In this document: one piece after another, positions 38,101-49,900 of the stretch
How positions within the stretch are numbered: position 1 is the stretch's first letter
Layout of the letters: each line of letters opens with the position of its first letter
Assembly (NCBI RefSeq): GCF_029962835.1
Contig: NC_080574.1
Location: 38,631,501-38,695,500 of the forward strand
Reading direction: 5' to 3'
DNA from: Magnolia sinica
Taxonomy: Eukaryota > Streptophyta > Magnoliopsida > Magnoliales > Magnoliaceae
Length of the DNA stretch: 64,000 nt
Notes under the pieces: model-generated
The model's input: the letters and a program-made list of their open reading frames with translations, nothing else
Told to the model about the DNA's origin: nothing
Databases searched by the model: none
Translations under genes and position numbers: made by a program

Positions 38101-39749
38101 AAATGCTTAGTATAACTCCATGATTCATGCCCATACGCATAATATGTATGCCTGTTATGAGGAATGTTTGATTATAGCCTACGCCATTGGGCAGACTATT
38201 TACGGGACTCCTTATGAGACGGAGTGCCCACATTATCGCTCCGTACGCGCAGGATTGCTGCATGACTGGATAGTGTGACTCATGCATCTTGCATATGTGT
38301 GACTTGATCATTGTATGCTTTAGCGACATCAGGGCCGTGGCCTCCATAGGCACATCATGGATGACTAAAATAGGACACCGAAAATACTTGGTCATAGCAC
38401 TGTGGGCACTTAGGATGTCCTTGGGTGAAAATTTCAGAATCTACGAGGCTAGGAGGTGCCCCAACGTCTAGACCGAGTGGAACCTGAGCACTCGAGTGCC
38501 GAATACCAGTAGGTCGCGTCTCCCACTGTGTCGTGGTCAGTTGGGAGGGGGTGTGGCCTTATCCGCCCGAGTGAGGGGGCTATAAGCTAGGCTGAGTATG
38601 ACCAGCTCGTAAATGGGTCCGCTATCGATGAGCCGGGTAGGTATTGGCAGACTACTGGTCAGGCGGATAGTGAGGTCTATTCCGCTCGCTGGGCTGTGCA
38701 GCTAGGGAGGAGGCAGTCGGTGTCGAGTGTAATAGACCCCGGTGATTTTTTCAGAGAGCAACCGTACTGATATGTGGACTTATTGAGCAGGAATTGCATA
38801 TCCATTCATTCATTCATTCACTATCCACTCGGGCTGGTGGTGCGTAACTATTTGTTACGTGTACCATCGCATGGCCAGGATTTCAGTTGGGCGCGCGACT
38901 AACCTGAGATCAGGAGTTTACCACATTGTGTCTGACTATCCAAATTTAGGTATGGGACTGGTTTGGATAGAAGTCCCTTGTGATGGACCCCATAGCCTAT
39001 GATACTTCGTACTATCATCCCGACTTCACATTCCAGCATGATCATTTCATTCGCACCGCATATCACATTGCATCCGTTGTACTTAGCATTTTGGGTTACT
39101 ATATTTTTACACTTATATGGCGTATATGAGGTTGATGGTATTCGTGGCTTGTCAGCATTTGCATATTGCATTGCATTCTCAGTATCTGTTATTGTCTTAT
39201 TATGTTTTATATCGCATAACCTTAGTACGGCTGATAGCACTCATGGACTTACCAGTACATTTCCACTTACTTTGATATCGTATGATTCATGATCTTATCA
39301 GTATTTCCACTTATTCCGATGATGTATGATTTATGAGCTTTATGGTATACTTGACACTTATCTTGTGCACACTTTCACCACCCTCTAAGCTTTCTATAAG
39401 CTTATGCATGATAGATGCGTGCAGGTGGCGTTAGGTTGCAGCAGCGTTGAGCTTGGAGAGTGCAGCTGTCTTCTGGAGCTTTAATATATGTATTTCCCTT
39501 TCAGCATTGTATTCAATTAATTATATTAGTGGATATGTGATGATGATATTGCCTTTGTGAATTGGGTATACTTGTGGTTATGCTCCATTACAAAATTTTT
39601 TTTCTGAAAATCTTCCTTGTAGGATCCCAGGATCGGAATCTGGTGCCTGCTACGCTGAGAGCCGAGAATGGGGTACTACGGAGGCTGTCGGCATTGGATT
39701 CGGCGATCGAGAATTTTGTTAGCCCGGTTTCCGAGTTTGGGGTGTGATA
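35200..39749. mobile_element. Long gypsy-type LTR, solo, copy 2
   Basis: Starts TATAAGACCCGTATCC and ends GGTGTGATA, with a perfect 5-bp duplication TACAC (35195-35199 and 39750-39754). It parallels copy 1 (11521-19237) throughout: the CT-rich block near 35600, the GGCCCA array at 37610-37890, the TGACTTGATCATTG region, and the final GGCTGTCGGC--GGATTCGG. Its termini are TA...TA where copy 1 has TG...CA. The ORFs inside have no domain. The superfamily is inferred from size, 5-bp duplication and termini. Confidence 0.82.
37610..37890. repeat. Irregular GGCCCA/TGATGTA repeat inside long LTR copy 2
   Basis: Counterpart of the array at 13909-14290: GAGGCCCACTTTGATGTA and variants at 25-40-bp spacing, fewer units than copy 1. 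Confidence 0.75.
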
Positions 39750-39758
39750 TACACCATT

Positions 39759-40169
39759 TTATTTGTGCGTGTGGCGCACTGTGTTGTGCCCAATGATCCT
39801 TTCATCTTTGCAATATTTATTAAACTCAGTGGAAGTAAATTCTCCACCATGGTCAGTCCTCAAAACATTTATTTTTCGCTCTGTTTGTTTTTTCACCATT
39901 GTCTTCCATTGTTTGAATGTGGTGAAAACTTCGGATTTACGTTTCATGAAGTAAACCCAAACTTTCTTGGAGTAGTCGTCAATGAATGAAATAAACCATG
40001 ACGACCCTCTAACGAAAACCTTTAGCGATGGCCCCCATACGTCAGAGTACACATAATCAAGCACTCCTTTACATATATGTTTTCTAGATTTAAAAGATAA
40101 TCTAAATTGTTTGCCATATATACAGTGTTCGCATATATCTAAATCAGAATTCTTAAAAGCTGAAATCAA
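39759..40169 (-). pseudogene. Copia B integrase core
   Basis: Shows the CX2C of the zinc-binding domain (CEHCIYGKQ), then DYVYSDVWGP, FISFIDDYSKKVWVYF and LRTDHGGEFTS. The catalytic Asp residues and the GGE block are intact in this part. The frame is then cut by the solo LTR 10 bp beyond. Confidence 0.92.
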
Positions 40170-40229
40170 ACATTAATGATCAGAAAGTACCTTCATGCCC
40201 CGTCCACTCATGTGGCGCAGATGAGCATG

Positions 40230-40796
40230 TCACATATGTGTAGACGTGGAATCCACAACAGTCGTTGTCACTCTATCTAGTGAAGTGCTTCCGATCAATT
40301 TATAAAAGTTTCCGTGCCTCTGCGCTCTCATAACCACGACTGCCCCCTTTGATACTTTAAAGACACCATTGACATTGGTGAACTTGCACCCTATTGCCTC
40401 AAGTGCACCGAGAGAAACCAAGTTCTTCTTTATGTCAAGAACGTGCTTAACCTTAGTTAAGGTATACTCCATCCCGTCAAACATCTTGATGCGCATCGTA
40501 CCAACAGCCACAACATTACAGGCATTATTATTGCCCATAAACACCTGTCCAATATCGTATTCTCTATAACTGGTGAACCAACTTCGATGAGGAGTCATCT
40601 GATATGGTGCCCCAGTGTCAAGGATCCACTCGTCTCTATGATCATCGTACACATGTCCGATCATAGACACTAACAACACATTACCCATGCTTGTCTCTTC
40701 ATAAGACGTGGCAATGTTAGCCTCTTTGGAAGAAGCCTCTAAGTTTTCTTTCTTCGATTTAGGATTTGTGCAATTCTTCTTCATGTGTCCAGTCAT
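40230..40796 (-). pseudogene. Copia B zinc knuckle end and protease
   Basis: The frame begins with the second half of a CCHC knuckle (MTGHMKKNC). The protease shows EWILDTGAPYQMTPH (DTG active site), then VKHVLDIKKNLVSLGAL. The GAG-pre-integrase region follows. Protease motifs are intact. Confidence 0.9.
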
Positions 40797-40805
40797 CCCA
40801 CAGTT

Positions 40806-41523
40806 CTAACACTTTAACTTGCCCTTGGATTTAGATCTCGACCGAGAAGATCCTGTATCTCGCTTGGTATTCTGGCCCCTCGTAAACAATGCATCCGAAG
40901 ATGCCCCCATGCTACTGTTTTTCTTTGTCATGGCCTTTCCCTGGAGGGATGAGATAATGGTGTTTACAATCAGGGACGTATTACTGGTGCATAAGGAGTC
41001 TCTAAAAGACTCATATGATGCCGAAAGAGAATTCAGCAAAATCATCCCTGATCTTCATCTTTGACTACTTCCTCTATGTCTAGCAATTTGCAAATCAACT
41101 TATTAAAATTACTGATGTGGACTTCCACATCTCCACTTCTTCCATCCTGAAGTTAAACAACTACAACTTTAAGTGTAGGCGATTTTCAAATAACTTTTTA
41201 GCATAAACGTCTTCTAACTTCGACTACATATCCACTGTGGTTTTCTCCATCATAACATTATAGAGAACCTCATCTGTTAAACATAATTGGATAGAGGATT
41301 TTGCATTCTTATCAAGAATCTTCCAATCATCATCACTCATAGGCAGTCGTGACTCCTCAAGAGTCTCATCTTTGCCTTGCTTAGTTAATAGCCTAACCAT
41401 TTTAACCTTCCATAACTCAAAAATATTTTTGCTTGAGTACTTCTTAATATAATACTTAGTGTTTCCCATTAATATTAATCCTTCAAATTTAAGCCTGCAC
41501 CCCAACGATAGCTCTAATACCAC
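40806..41523 (-). pseudogene. Copia B gag
   Basis: The N-terminal part (41224-41523) has FELWKVKMVRLLTKQG and LTDEVLYNVM, a UBN2/copia-gag pattern. The likely start is an internal Met near 41469. The C-terminal part (40806-41045) has LLNSLSASYESFRDSL and a basic RSRSKSKGKLKC end. A stop sits inside the zinc knuckle at 40806-40808, and a frame change lies near 41050-41220. Confidence 0.85.
41511..41522 (-). other. Copia B primer binding site
   Basis: The complement reads TGGTATTAGAGC, two bases inside the 5' LTR end. The tRNA-iMet consensus is TGGTATCAGAGC, so one mismatch. Confidence 0.85.
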
Positions 41524-41524
41524 T

Positions 41525-42163
41525 TGTTAGGGGACCGCGAAAGCACACAGAGATGAATCTAGGATAACAATCCAATGACACCAAGCAAACACAAAGAGAA
41601 TACAATGATTTAATGTGGAAAAACTCTTTTGGAAAAAAATCATGGCACAAAGCGACAGATGATCACTATGTAAGCAAAAATTACAAAGTAAAGAGCTTAC
41701 TCGATTTGAACAACCTAGAATCTCACCCTTGTTACACCCTTTGAAACCCTTGGACGATTTATAAACCTTAGAAACTCCCTTGATATACTCCCAATTCGGA
41801 TTGCACTCCAATATATAGCTTTTGGAGGAAGCACAATCAAAATGGGAAACAAACCCCGCAAATTCATAGTTCTGCGAAAATCTGTGCAGAATCTGTCGAG
41901 GGCATTAAACACTCATCGATGACATCAAAACCATGTCGATGGCATCAAACTAACACCTTAACTGTCTAGAGACAAAACATGAATTTTTGAAAATTCTCGA
42001 TGGCATCGAAAAGATACCCAGTTAGTCTAGCGACTAACTGAAGAAAATATAGAAAATATATGGGATCGAGAACTATTCGATGCTATTGAAGTGACATCGA
42101 ACAAACTGTCGATGGCATTGACAAACCTAGCAACAGACTCGATTTAAGACATCTATTACAACA
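41525..42163 (-). repeat. 5' LTR of copia B
   Basis: Plus strand TGTTAGGGGACCGCG to TATTACAACA; partner of 30121-30784. Outer flank TTTCC. Confidence 0.9.
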
Positions 42164-42177
42164 TTTCCCAAGTAGAT

Positions 42178-42190
42178 GGCTCTGATACCA
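42178..42190 (-). other. tRNA-iMet primer binding site
   Basis: The complement is TGGTATCAGAGCC, an exact match to the usual iMet primer site. It is placed three bases inside the end of the sequence at 42194-42628, making that sequence a likely 5' LTR of a minus-strand element. Confidence 0.8.
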
Positions 42191-42193
42191 GAA

Positions 42194-42628
42194 TGTTATG
42201 TCTATCTTTTTTCCATTGACCAATTTTTGGAAGATAAAAGAAAATGTTGGGTTGATCTACTTCAAGGAGAATCATGCCTCTTAGATCTCAAAAGAGAATT
42301 GTTTTGAGAAGAAAAACTTTGTCCACATGTTCATTAATAAGTTTTACTTGGTACAAATTTGTAGCCCATAGTGGAGGGAATTATCTAGTAGAGTGGATAC
42401 CTATTAGTGGGGAGAATGGTCGTGGTAGGTAGTTATGGTGATATGGCCAATGGGCTACGGAATTGTACTAAATAAAGCTTGTTAATGAAAGTATGGACAT
42501 AGTTTTTCTTTCCAAAACAATTCTCTTTTAAGATTTAGGAGGCACGATCCCCTCAAAATGGATCAACCTAATCTCTTCTTAATTTGATCTTCCAAAAATT
42601 GGTCTAAAGAGAAAAGGTAGACATAACA
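42194..42628 (-). mobile_element. LTR-like element with about 130-bp palindromic arms
   Basis: Ends are TGTTATGTCTA and TAGACATAACA. The first and last roughly 130 bp are imperfect inverted repeats of each other, sharing ACCAATTTTTGGAAGAT, GTTGATC and AGAGAATTGTTTTG--AAGAAAAACT-TGTCCA. The adjacent primer site marks it as an LTR, while the arm structure is that of a foldback element. No target duplication was recognised and no coding sequence is present. Confidence 0.7.
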
Positions 42629-44880
42629 AAAGGACAATAATTGTTATTGTGTTCACTAATTCTCATTGTTTTAATTTGTGAAGGACAACAAATTATGGAA
42701 GATCCTCTTCCACAGACGGAGCAGTGACAACTTTTATCCTTTCTAGCTTTCTTTACGTCATCATAATAAATTCAGTTCCTCACCTTCCATCCTCCTTTCT
42801 ACTTATTTTTCTTGTGATGTCTAGCACCATCAACTTGGGCATCCGACTCATAAGACTCTTTGTCATCTTGCCTCTACTATCTCTATTCTTGGTCATATGA
42901 AAGCTATGTCTATTTATGGCGATAGGTAATATTTTACTTCCTGCTTTAAAGACTCTCTCCTTAAATGGCATTTATCATCATCTATATATCCTATCTTTTT
43001 ATTTATTTATTTATTTTTATTTTTTACATACACACAACACGGTGGATACTCGAACCCATGACCTTAGTGTTGGAACTCTTGAGAGTCTACCACTAAGCCA
43101 TGAGTAGGCACCCCATCACCTATCCTACCTACACACATCTAATAAAAATGAACTTACCAAATGAAAACATCGACACATTGTTGAAACTGGCCTTGCTCTC
43201 ATGGCTCATTCCCATATAAATATGCCAAGTCGCCATTAGGTGGATGCTTTTGCCACTATCATTTTCTTGATTAATTAGTTGCTCACTCCAACTATTGCGT
43301 AGTAATCTTTTGCTGACTACTAAATTATAGCATTTTTCTTTCCGCATCATTAGGAAAAATATCTTTTCGATCTTCTTGACGTGTCTTTCTCAATTATCAT
43401 GGTTACAAATGGATGGATCCCGTCGCAAGTCTTGTTTTTACATCTTGCCATGTTGTGTTTGATGAAGGTAGGTATCCATTTGCTGAAAAAGGATTACAGT
43501 CACTCTTATAATTACCCCATCCCAAGTAACTCCCTCCACTACTTGGTTGCCTTTGCCCAAATCAGGGAATGTTCATTCACATGTAATGCCTAGCCTTGTG
43601 GTGGAATCTTCCCAATCAGCTCCAACTAGACCTTTGATCTCATTAGTTACTCAAACAACTACATCTCAGCCATCTACTGCTGCAAACTCAGACAAAGTCT
43701 AGCCTCAATACCATTGTCTTCCACAGTTATTCTTATGGAATCCACTTGTTATACCCAAGATGACAAAGTTCATGAGTGGAGAGCGGCCATGGTGTCTGAA
43801 TTCAGTGCTTTACAAGGAAATGAAATTCCAGCTAAACCAAATCAAAATATTAACAGTTGCTGTTGTGTTTACAAAATCAAGCAAAAAGAGAATGGTTCCA
43901 TAAAAATTACAAGGCTCGCTTGGCTGCCAAAGGATATCATCAGCAACGAGGGATTGACTACTTCGACACATTTAGTCCTTTAATCAAACCAGCCACAATA
44001 AATCTTGTTCGTATGATCGTTTTCAGTCATGGTTGGCCCATTTATCAGATAGACGTACAAAATACTTTTGGCATGGAAATCTCTCTAAAGAAATATGTAT
44101 GCAATAACCTCTTGGATTTATTGATTCTTTACACCCATCTCATGTTTATAAATTACAAAGCCATTTATGATCTTTAAATAGCCCCCACGTGCCTAGTTTC
44201 ATCGCTTCACAAATTATCTTCAAGGCTTGGGGTTTGTAGGTTCCGTTGCTGATAACTCGTAGTTGAGTTGATTCACCAAGTGGTTGGTTGGATTATCTTT
44301 TTTCTCAATGTGGATGATATTGTTGCAAGTAATCACATGTCAGCTTGTAATTTCCTATCGCACGACCTCAATCATCTTTTAGCCATGCATAAAGGATTTG
44401 GTCCAGTACATTATTATTTTAGGAACATCAAGGCCCATTGAGCTTCTTTTGAGCTATATCTTATTCAGACAAAATGTGTTGTTGAAATCCTACGCAAGGC
44501 AAGAACAAGAACGGAAAATGCGAGGAAAAATGTGTTTTTCATTATTGATGGCAGAATGATCATGGCTACAAACACTCCCTAAGGGCGTCTACAAACACTC
44601 CCCCAAGGGTGTCGAAGATATCATCTCCTTTATTGTACAGCGATGATATTAGTGCTATTTCATTAGCGTCTAACCCTATATTTCATACTTGTACCAAACA
44701 TGCGGAAGTAGACTATCACTTTATAGGGGGAAAAAGCGGTATGTGGCGACATTATCGCTCACTATGTTTCCTCTTAGGATCACATTGCAGATATCTTTAG
44801 GAAGGTCTAACATTTGTACAATTTCATTATCTCAAGAACAAGCTTTGTGTCATTGATGTGACACTTAGCTTGAAGGGGCA
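42629..44880 (+). pseudogene. Copia C pol remnant
   Basis: Plus-strand copia fragments, shifted repeatedly. Near 42700 is a weak pre-integrase-like stretch. At about 43155-43290 integrase reads KHRHIVETGLALMAHSHINMP then LLTPTI. Near 43425-43480 the TSCHVVFDEGRYPF block appears. RT follows at about 43895-44080 (YKARLAAKGYHQQRGIDYFDTFSP, QIDVQNTF). RNase H-like sequence (LYSDDISAISLASNPIFHTCTKHAEVDYHF) lies at 44630-44730. A SINE sits at 42994-43120. Confidence 0.8.
42994..43120 (-). mobile_element. tRNA-derived SINE
   Basis: The complement has an A box (TGGCTTAGTGGTAGA) and a B box (GGGTTCGAGTATCC) at tRNA-like spacing. It ends in an A/T-rich (TAAA)n tail. TATCCTA flanks it at 42987-42993 and 43121-43127. 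It inserted into the copia C integrase region. It is not a tRNA gene, because no cloverleaf arms close. Confidence 0.85.
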
Positions 44881-44883
44881 TGT

Positions 44884-45450
44884 TAAGATACCTATGGGAG
44901 AATTCAAAGAAGGCTTATCATCTTTTGTTACATAACCTGATTACAAAAATCTCTTGTTTAAATTCATACCTTTGGAGTATATCTTCACTGGGTTATCTGA
45001 AAGCATGTAATTGATGTGAATCAATGGTAATTGGTGCGTTTGGAGAGTATATTTGATTAATCCACTTCACATCAAATACACTATAAGGGTGTATTTTGAA
45101 ATCACAACAAAAGCATGTGAATCCATTTCACATGCATTATGGTTACCACCAATTACTATCGATTCCCATGTCACAATCCTCTCTCTCTCTCTCTGTCTCT
45201 GTCTCTCTCTCTCTCCACCAATGCATTCCAAATACAAGGTTATCAAATACATTCTAGTGGATTTTGATTACATCTAATGGATTCAGTTATAAACTACCAA
45301 AATATAATTAGTGATTCCAATTCACATGGATTTCATGGTAATTGTCAGTCCACGTCAAATACATGCTTCCAAATAACCCATCATTGTATACTTGCCTATT
45401 TAAAGGGCAAGATTGATGTGACAAGTGTATTGAATATTGAGGAAAGTGGC
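44884..45450 (+). repeat. Copia C LTR fragment interrupted by a MITE
   Basis: 44890-44972 and about 45385-45450 match 6190-6341 and 19855-19885 respectively. The break between them is filled by the inverted-repeat element 44989-45380. The position directly after the RNase H-like remnant fits a 3' LTR of copia C. Confidence 0.65.
44989..45380. mobile_element. MITE with long terminal inverted repeats
   Basis: Left end TGGGTTATCTGAAAGCATGT; right end complement TGGGTTATTTGGAAGCATGT. The similarity continues for about 40 bp. A target duplication was not resolved, so the superfamily is left open. A CT-rich run lies at 45180-45216. The ORFs overlapping it are by-products. Confidence 0.75.
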
Positions 45451-46278
45451 ATGAAAATATGGTGTTCATGATTAGAACCATCCTTATTTCATCCATGCAT
45501 GGAAAACAGAGTTCATGATGGGAATATTAGTTGTTATTTTCTTTCATCTATTTCTCTAATTTTATTTGTTTTTGAGTTGTGATTGTAACTATTAGTGTTA
45601 TTTTAGTAGTTATAGGTATGAGGGTCCATAGACCATTTTGGTCTGTTGTCTCTTAGTTTTTCAAAATAGGTGTTTGGTATTTTTACAGAAGTTGCATAAA
45701 TAAGGGAGTCATGCGTGCACACTGTATAAATGTACTCGTGGTGTGGTTTTTTATTTTGCTTATCGTATTCTGGAGATGATTTCCTGCAACCCTCTTGCAA
45801 AGCAGTATAATTATCAATCGGGTGCAAACATCGCCTGGAAGATAACAACATTGCAATATGCAAACCGATCTTTAAGTGCATTTTATATGCAACCAATATC
45901 ATATAATTCCTCAAGAAAAAAAGGAGAGAAATGACCAATCAGAAATTGCTGGAAGATCTTAGCCTCCAATTGGCAGCTATCATTATCTGACCAAGTGAAT
46001 TTTGGCCATCCACATTAGGGCCCATCAGATGAACTGTCCAGATATCATTTAGGCATCCATATGTATGACTAGCTTAGGTACCAATGCTTACCAATGGATC
46101 CTTTCACAAAAATATAAAATGTACATCTTTTGTACACATCGAATGGACTACTCAAAAAAAAAAAAAAACTGATCATATGATAATACATGCACCAAATTAT
46201 GGAGTGGGAATTTAGAAAAATGCCCATATGGAGGGTGAGAGATCACCATCATTACCATCATCATCACCATCACCATCA
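45451..46278. other. Region downstream of MLO
   Basis: No gene seen. It must contain the MLO 3' UTR: a CATCAC/CATCAT trinucleotide stretch lies at 46246-46280, directly past the stop. No confident polyadenylation signal was picked. Confidence 0.4.
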
Positions 46279-46692
46279 TCAGATGGTTCGTCCTGCTGAT
46301 GGGGCAGACTTTACAAACGAGAAGTCATCCTCGTTCCGATGTTCTTCCACATGGTGCTCTTGATCTCCTGATCCAGACTCCACGCTGTGAGTTGGTGTGT
46401 CAGGTATCAAGACGGCCGTCTGAGATGTGGGCGAATGATCGCCTTCCATGTCAGACATGTCTTGGTCAGAGTGGTAACCTCTACGGGGTGTGGCCGTCGA
46501 ATGACCAGTAGTCTTGAAACGTTGAAGTGAGTGCAGAGGGGTTGCGCTTGGGCTCACAAGTGAGCTCATGCCGAGGCTCCTGGTAGGGGAACGGGCTGAC
46601 TTCCCATGCTTCTTCTTCACTGCCTGATGCCATTTCTTGAGGGCCTTGGACGTCTGTTCGTCGAAGACAGATCTCTTCATGTTTGATCCCAT
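46279..46692 (-). CDS. MLO: MLO exon 15 with cytosolic tail
   Basis: 414 nt including TGA, residues 427-563. Acceptor TTTCAG|ATGGG. It starts [13 protein letters not shown], then the amphipathic calmodulin-binding helix [14 protein letters not shown] Ser/Thr/Pro-rich disordered tail follows, with DFSFVK near the end. Confidence 0.96.
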   Translation of the reverse strand: MGSNMKRSVFDEQTSKALKKWHQAVKKKHGKSARSPTRSLGMSSLVSPSATPLHSLQRFKTTGHSTATPRRGYHSDQDMSDMEGDHSPTSQTAVLIPDTPTHSVESGSGDQEHHVEEHRNEDDFSFVKSAPSAGRTI

Positions 46693-46883
46693 CTGAAAAT
46701 TTGACAACCACCATTCCTTAAGTAGGAGAACCAACTGGTCCGAAGCTCACAATCACGATCACATAAGATGGTCTAACAATTCAACAGCATAGATGGACAG
46801 ATACTTTTGCCACTCGAATCTGAGTTGCTGATACCTCAGGTCTTATGTGAAGTATCAGCTCTGCAGTCTGGAGTGGAAAAGGC

Positions 46884-46915
<32 letters not shown>

Positions 46916-49900
46916 GAAAGATTTAAAAAAAGATAAAAAAAAGAAAAAGAAGTGAAGGATGCTGTGTGAAGGATGTTGTGTTCAGCCAATGAGTGCGGCA
47001 ACTATGCATGTGTGGAAGATCAGAGCCACTCATCAGGTGATCCATGAAAGAGTCAGGCTGACCAGTTTATTATAAGGCAACACTGTTAACGATGGAATTG
47101 TTTTGTACAAGAGTGGCCTACATGATGATCAGACCAGTTTTAGACAAAGCATCTATAACAGTGATGATCACCTGATGAATGGACCCCCAATCTGGTCCAT
47201 CTGTGCCTCATTGTCCTTGTTGAGGCTAGAGACTGTTTGTTTTTGGGGCCACCATGGTGTGTCCACCAAACACATTCTGGTGGAACTCACTAGGATGAAG
47301 TGAAGATACAAAAGTCATCCTGGTCTAAAACTCACAAAGGCCACACCACATGAACTTCGAGGTTTTAGGAGCAATTTTACATTGTACCCCTGAAAAAGTG
47401 CAGTCTCTAGAGTGCCCTGAGCATTCCATGAAAAAAAAAAAGGTAGACCATGAAAAGACATTACTGTTTCAATGCTGCCCCAAACACACAATGGAACTGA
47501 TCACCATACATTCCGCCTGGATATCAACCCCACTTGCCATTTGGGTAACATAAAAATGCACCATGAGCTACATCCTTCTTGGAAGATTATGGACACTGGA
47601 AATGCTAGTGTGTCAGCATAAAACTTCTATGAAGTAGCCTGATGGTACACATTCATGCATGTGGTGATCAGAACAATTTGTCTAACAGGACATCGTGTGG
47701 ATAGGCCATATGGATAGGCCATGTCCCAAAACAAAGGAGTGGACTATCTTAGCCATCTGATAACTGACAATGAAAAGGAATGGTTAGAACAGGCTCCACA
47801 TTGAAACATCCAAACTCAATCACTGCAGTTTTTGGCCTAGAGCCCATCCCGATCCCCACATGTTTCCACGTGGACCTTGATGGACCTGGAAAGAATGGCA
47901 AAAAAAGTAAAATGCAGAACACTATGGAATTTGTGACAATAAAGGGATTTGCGACAGTGAATCTCCACCTTAATAGATTGGCACAACCTAAGTAATCAGA
48001 AAGCTACAAAATTCAGATGTTTTGATTATTATTTTTATTTTCTGAAATTCAGATAGGGTCCAACCAATCCTACAAAGACCCATCTCCAGATTAACAGACA
48101 CCCATAACGAATGGGTGTCTTATAAGAGACATGGAAAAGGAATGGTTAGAGCAGCACTCTGCATTGAAACATTCAAACTCAAACACTGCGATTTTTGGTC
48201 TAGAGCCCATCCCAATCACCACATGTTTGCCATGTGCACCTTGATGGACCTGGAAAGAATGGTGAAAACAAATGCAAACTATCGAATTTGTGACAATGAA
48301 TCTCTGCCCAAAACAATTGGCATAACCCAAAAACTTGGAAAGCTACGGAATTTGGATGTTTTGATTATTTTATTTTATTTTTTATTCTCTGAAATAGGTT
48401 CCCACCAATTCTACAAAGACAATCTCTAGATTAAGAGACACCCATAAAAAATGAAGGAATAAGAAGAATACCTGAGATACAAGTGCATAGAGCGGAAGAG
48501 TAATGTAGCTGCACAAAAATTGGACTCCTACCCTGCATGATCCCCAACCAAAATGCAGCCATCCTTTAGTAAAAGAACTTAAAATTTGTTTAAAAAAAAA
48601 AAGAGATGCTGAACTACCGTAGATGAACTTGAATGCAACTGAATAGAACTACATTGATGCTTTATATAATCATGCATGCATGGTCAATGGCATGTACCAT
48701 TTCTTGAGAAAAACAAAGGTTTTTCATTTTCAAAGTGGCAAATACGGCAAATGTAGAAACCCAGAAAGAAAGTACACGCATTCCGCACATGGATCATTAG
48801 AAAAAATATCTGGAAGAATTCCACATAGAAACAGAAGTGATCTTCATTTTTTTAAATAAAAAAGAAGAAGAAGAAGCTCTCAGTGTTATGAGGTAATTGT
48901 ACAGTGTTCAATTGAAAGAAACGTTTCTTGATCAACCAGCAATGGACTGGGTGGGGTCCACTTTCTCGAAATCTAAGCCACTGTTCATCTGCATGACCCG
49001 TCACAAGATGTGCCAGGCCCAAGCATCTCCCCTACAATATATTTTAGACATGGGCTACATGGGGACTACATGTGCAACCCCTAGTGGGTGGGGCCCAGAC
49101 TAACTGCGTGTCAAGGCTCCATAGAGAGCCATACGGCCTCCCTTTTGGAAGGGGTCATAGGACCTCCTTGGAGAAAGGGTTTGCTCTTACCCCCCAAGGA
49201 GGTGTTTGCACCTCCAACCCTAAAAACTATCCCTATGTAAGAGAGAAAAAGACGAAGATAAAGGGAGGAAAGAGGAAAGGGTGCGCCCACTTACCGGCAA
49301 TCTCATCTGTCGATCAAGACCGATCTCCATCAATTGCCATCCATGTCTTCCAATATGAGGGGTGAATATCATCTTTCCTTCCCATGGTCCGATTCTCTAT
49401 GTGATTAGATTGTGGACAACCAAAATGCTCCACCATTTTGGCTCAACTTCGGGGTCCAATTCTCAACACTGTTGTAGCAACATGCATGTTGAGACAATTT
49501 TGCATCGTGCTCCCCACCGAAACAACCCTTACTATTTGATTGGTGGATTACATATGGACAGCTACAGCCAATGGTTGACGTTTAACAAGGATCCAACAAT
49601 TAGTTACAGAACAATCTGATGGAGAGTTTGTTGGGGTATCTTCCGTCCGTGGTGGGGTTTGGAACAAGAAATAATTTTTGAGATTTTTGTTTTGAGGTTA
49701 CCCTTGACAATGCTAGTGACCTAGTTATCTTCTCATTTGGAAAATAAATCACATTCTTCGGTTGTTGAGTCCACAATAAAATTATTTTTGCATCAATGCT
49801 ATAAAGAGTCTACTATTCCACCTCAAACAATGATTTCCTTAACACCATAGAGAGTAATAATGACAATAGATTGAAAAAAGAAGAAGAAGAAGAAGTGACA

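Larger units (their letters stand above)
30121..42163 (-). mobile_element. Ty1/copia element B with two nested solo LTRs
   Basis: A copia retrotransposon on the minus strand. Its LTRs are 30121-30784 and 41525-42163, and it is flanked by TTTCT / TTTCC (one mismatch). A primer site TGGTATTAGAGC (complement of 41511-41522) is one base from the consensus iMet site. Gag, protease, integrase, RT and RNase H follow in order. Solo LTRs at 32611-34753 and 35200-39749 split the integrase-RT part. Without them it is about 5.3 kb. Inactive: stops, frameshifts and an RT catalytic substitution. Confidence 0.92.

Noticed and set aside
43030..43120. tRNA gene suggested by A and B boxes
   Set aside because: There is no cloverleaf with closing acceptor, D and T arms. 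The A-rich tail and target duplication identify a SINE.
45053..45277. ORFs in the MITE region with Ser/Leu-rich runs
   Set aside because: They come from the CT-rich core and terminal repeats of a non-coding MITE.
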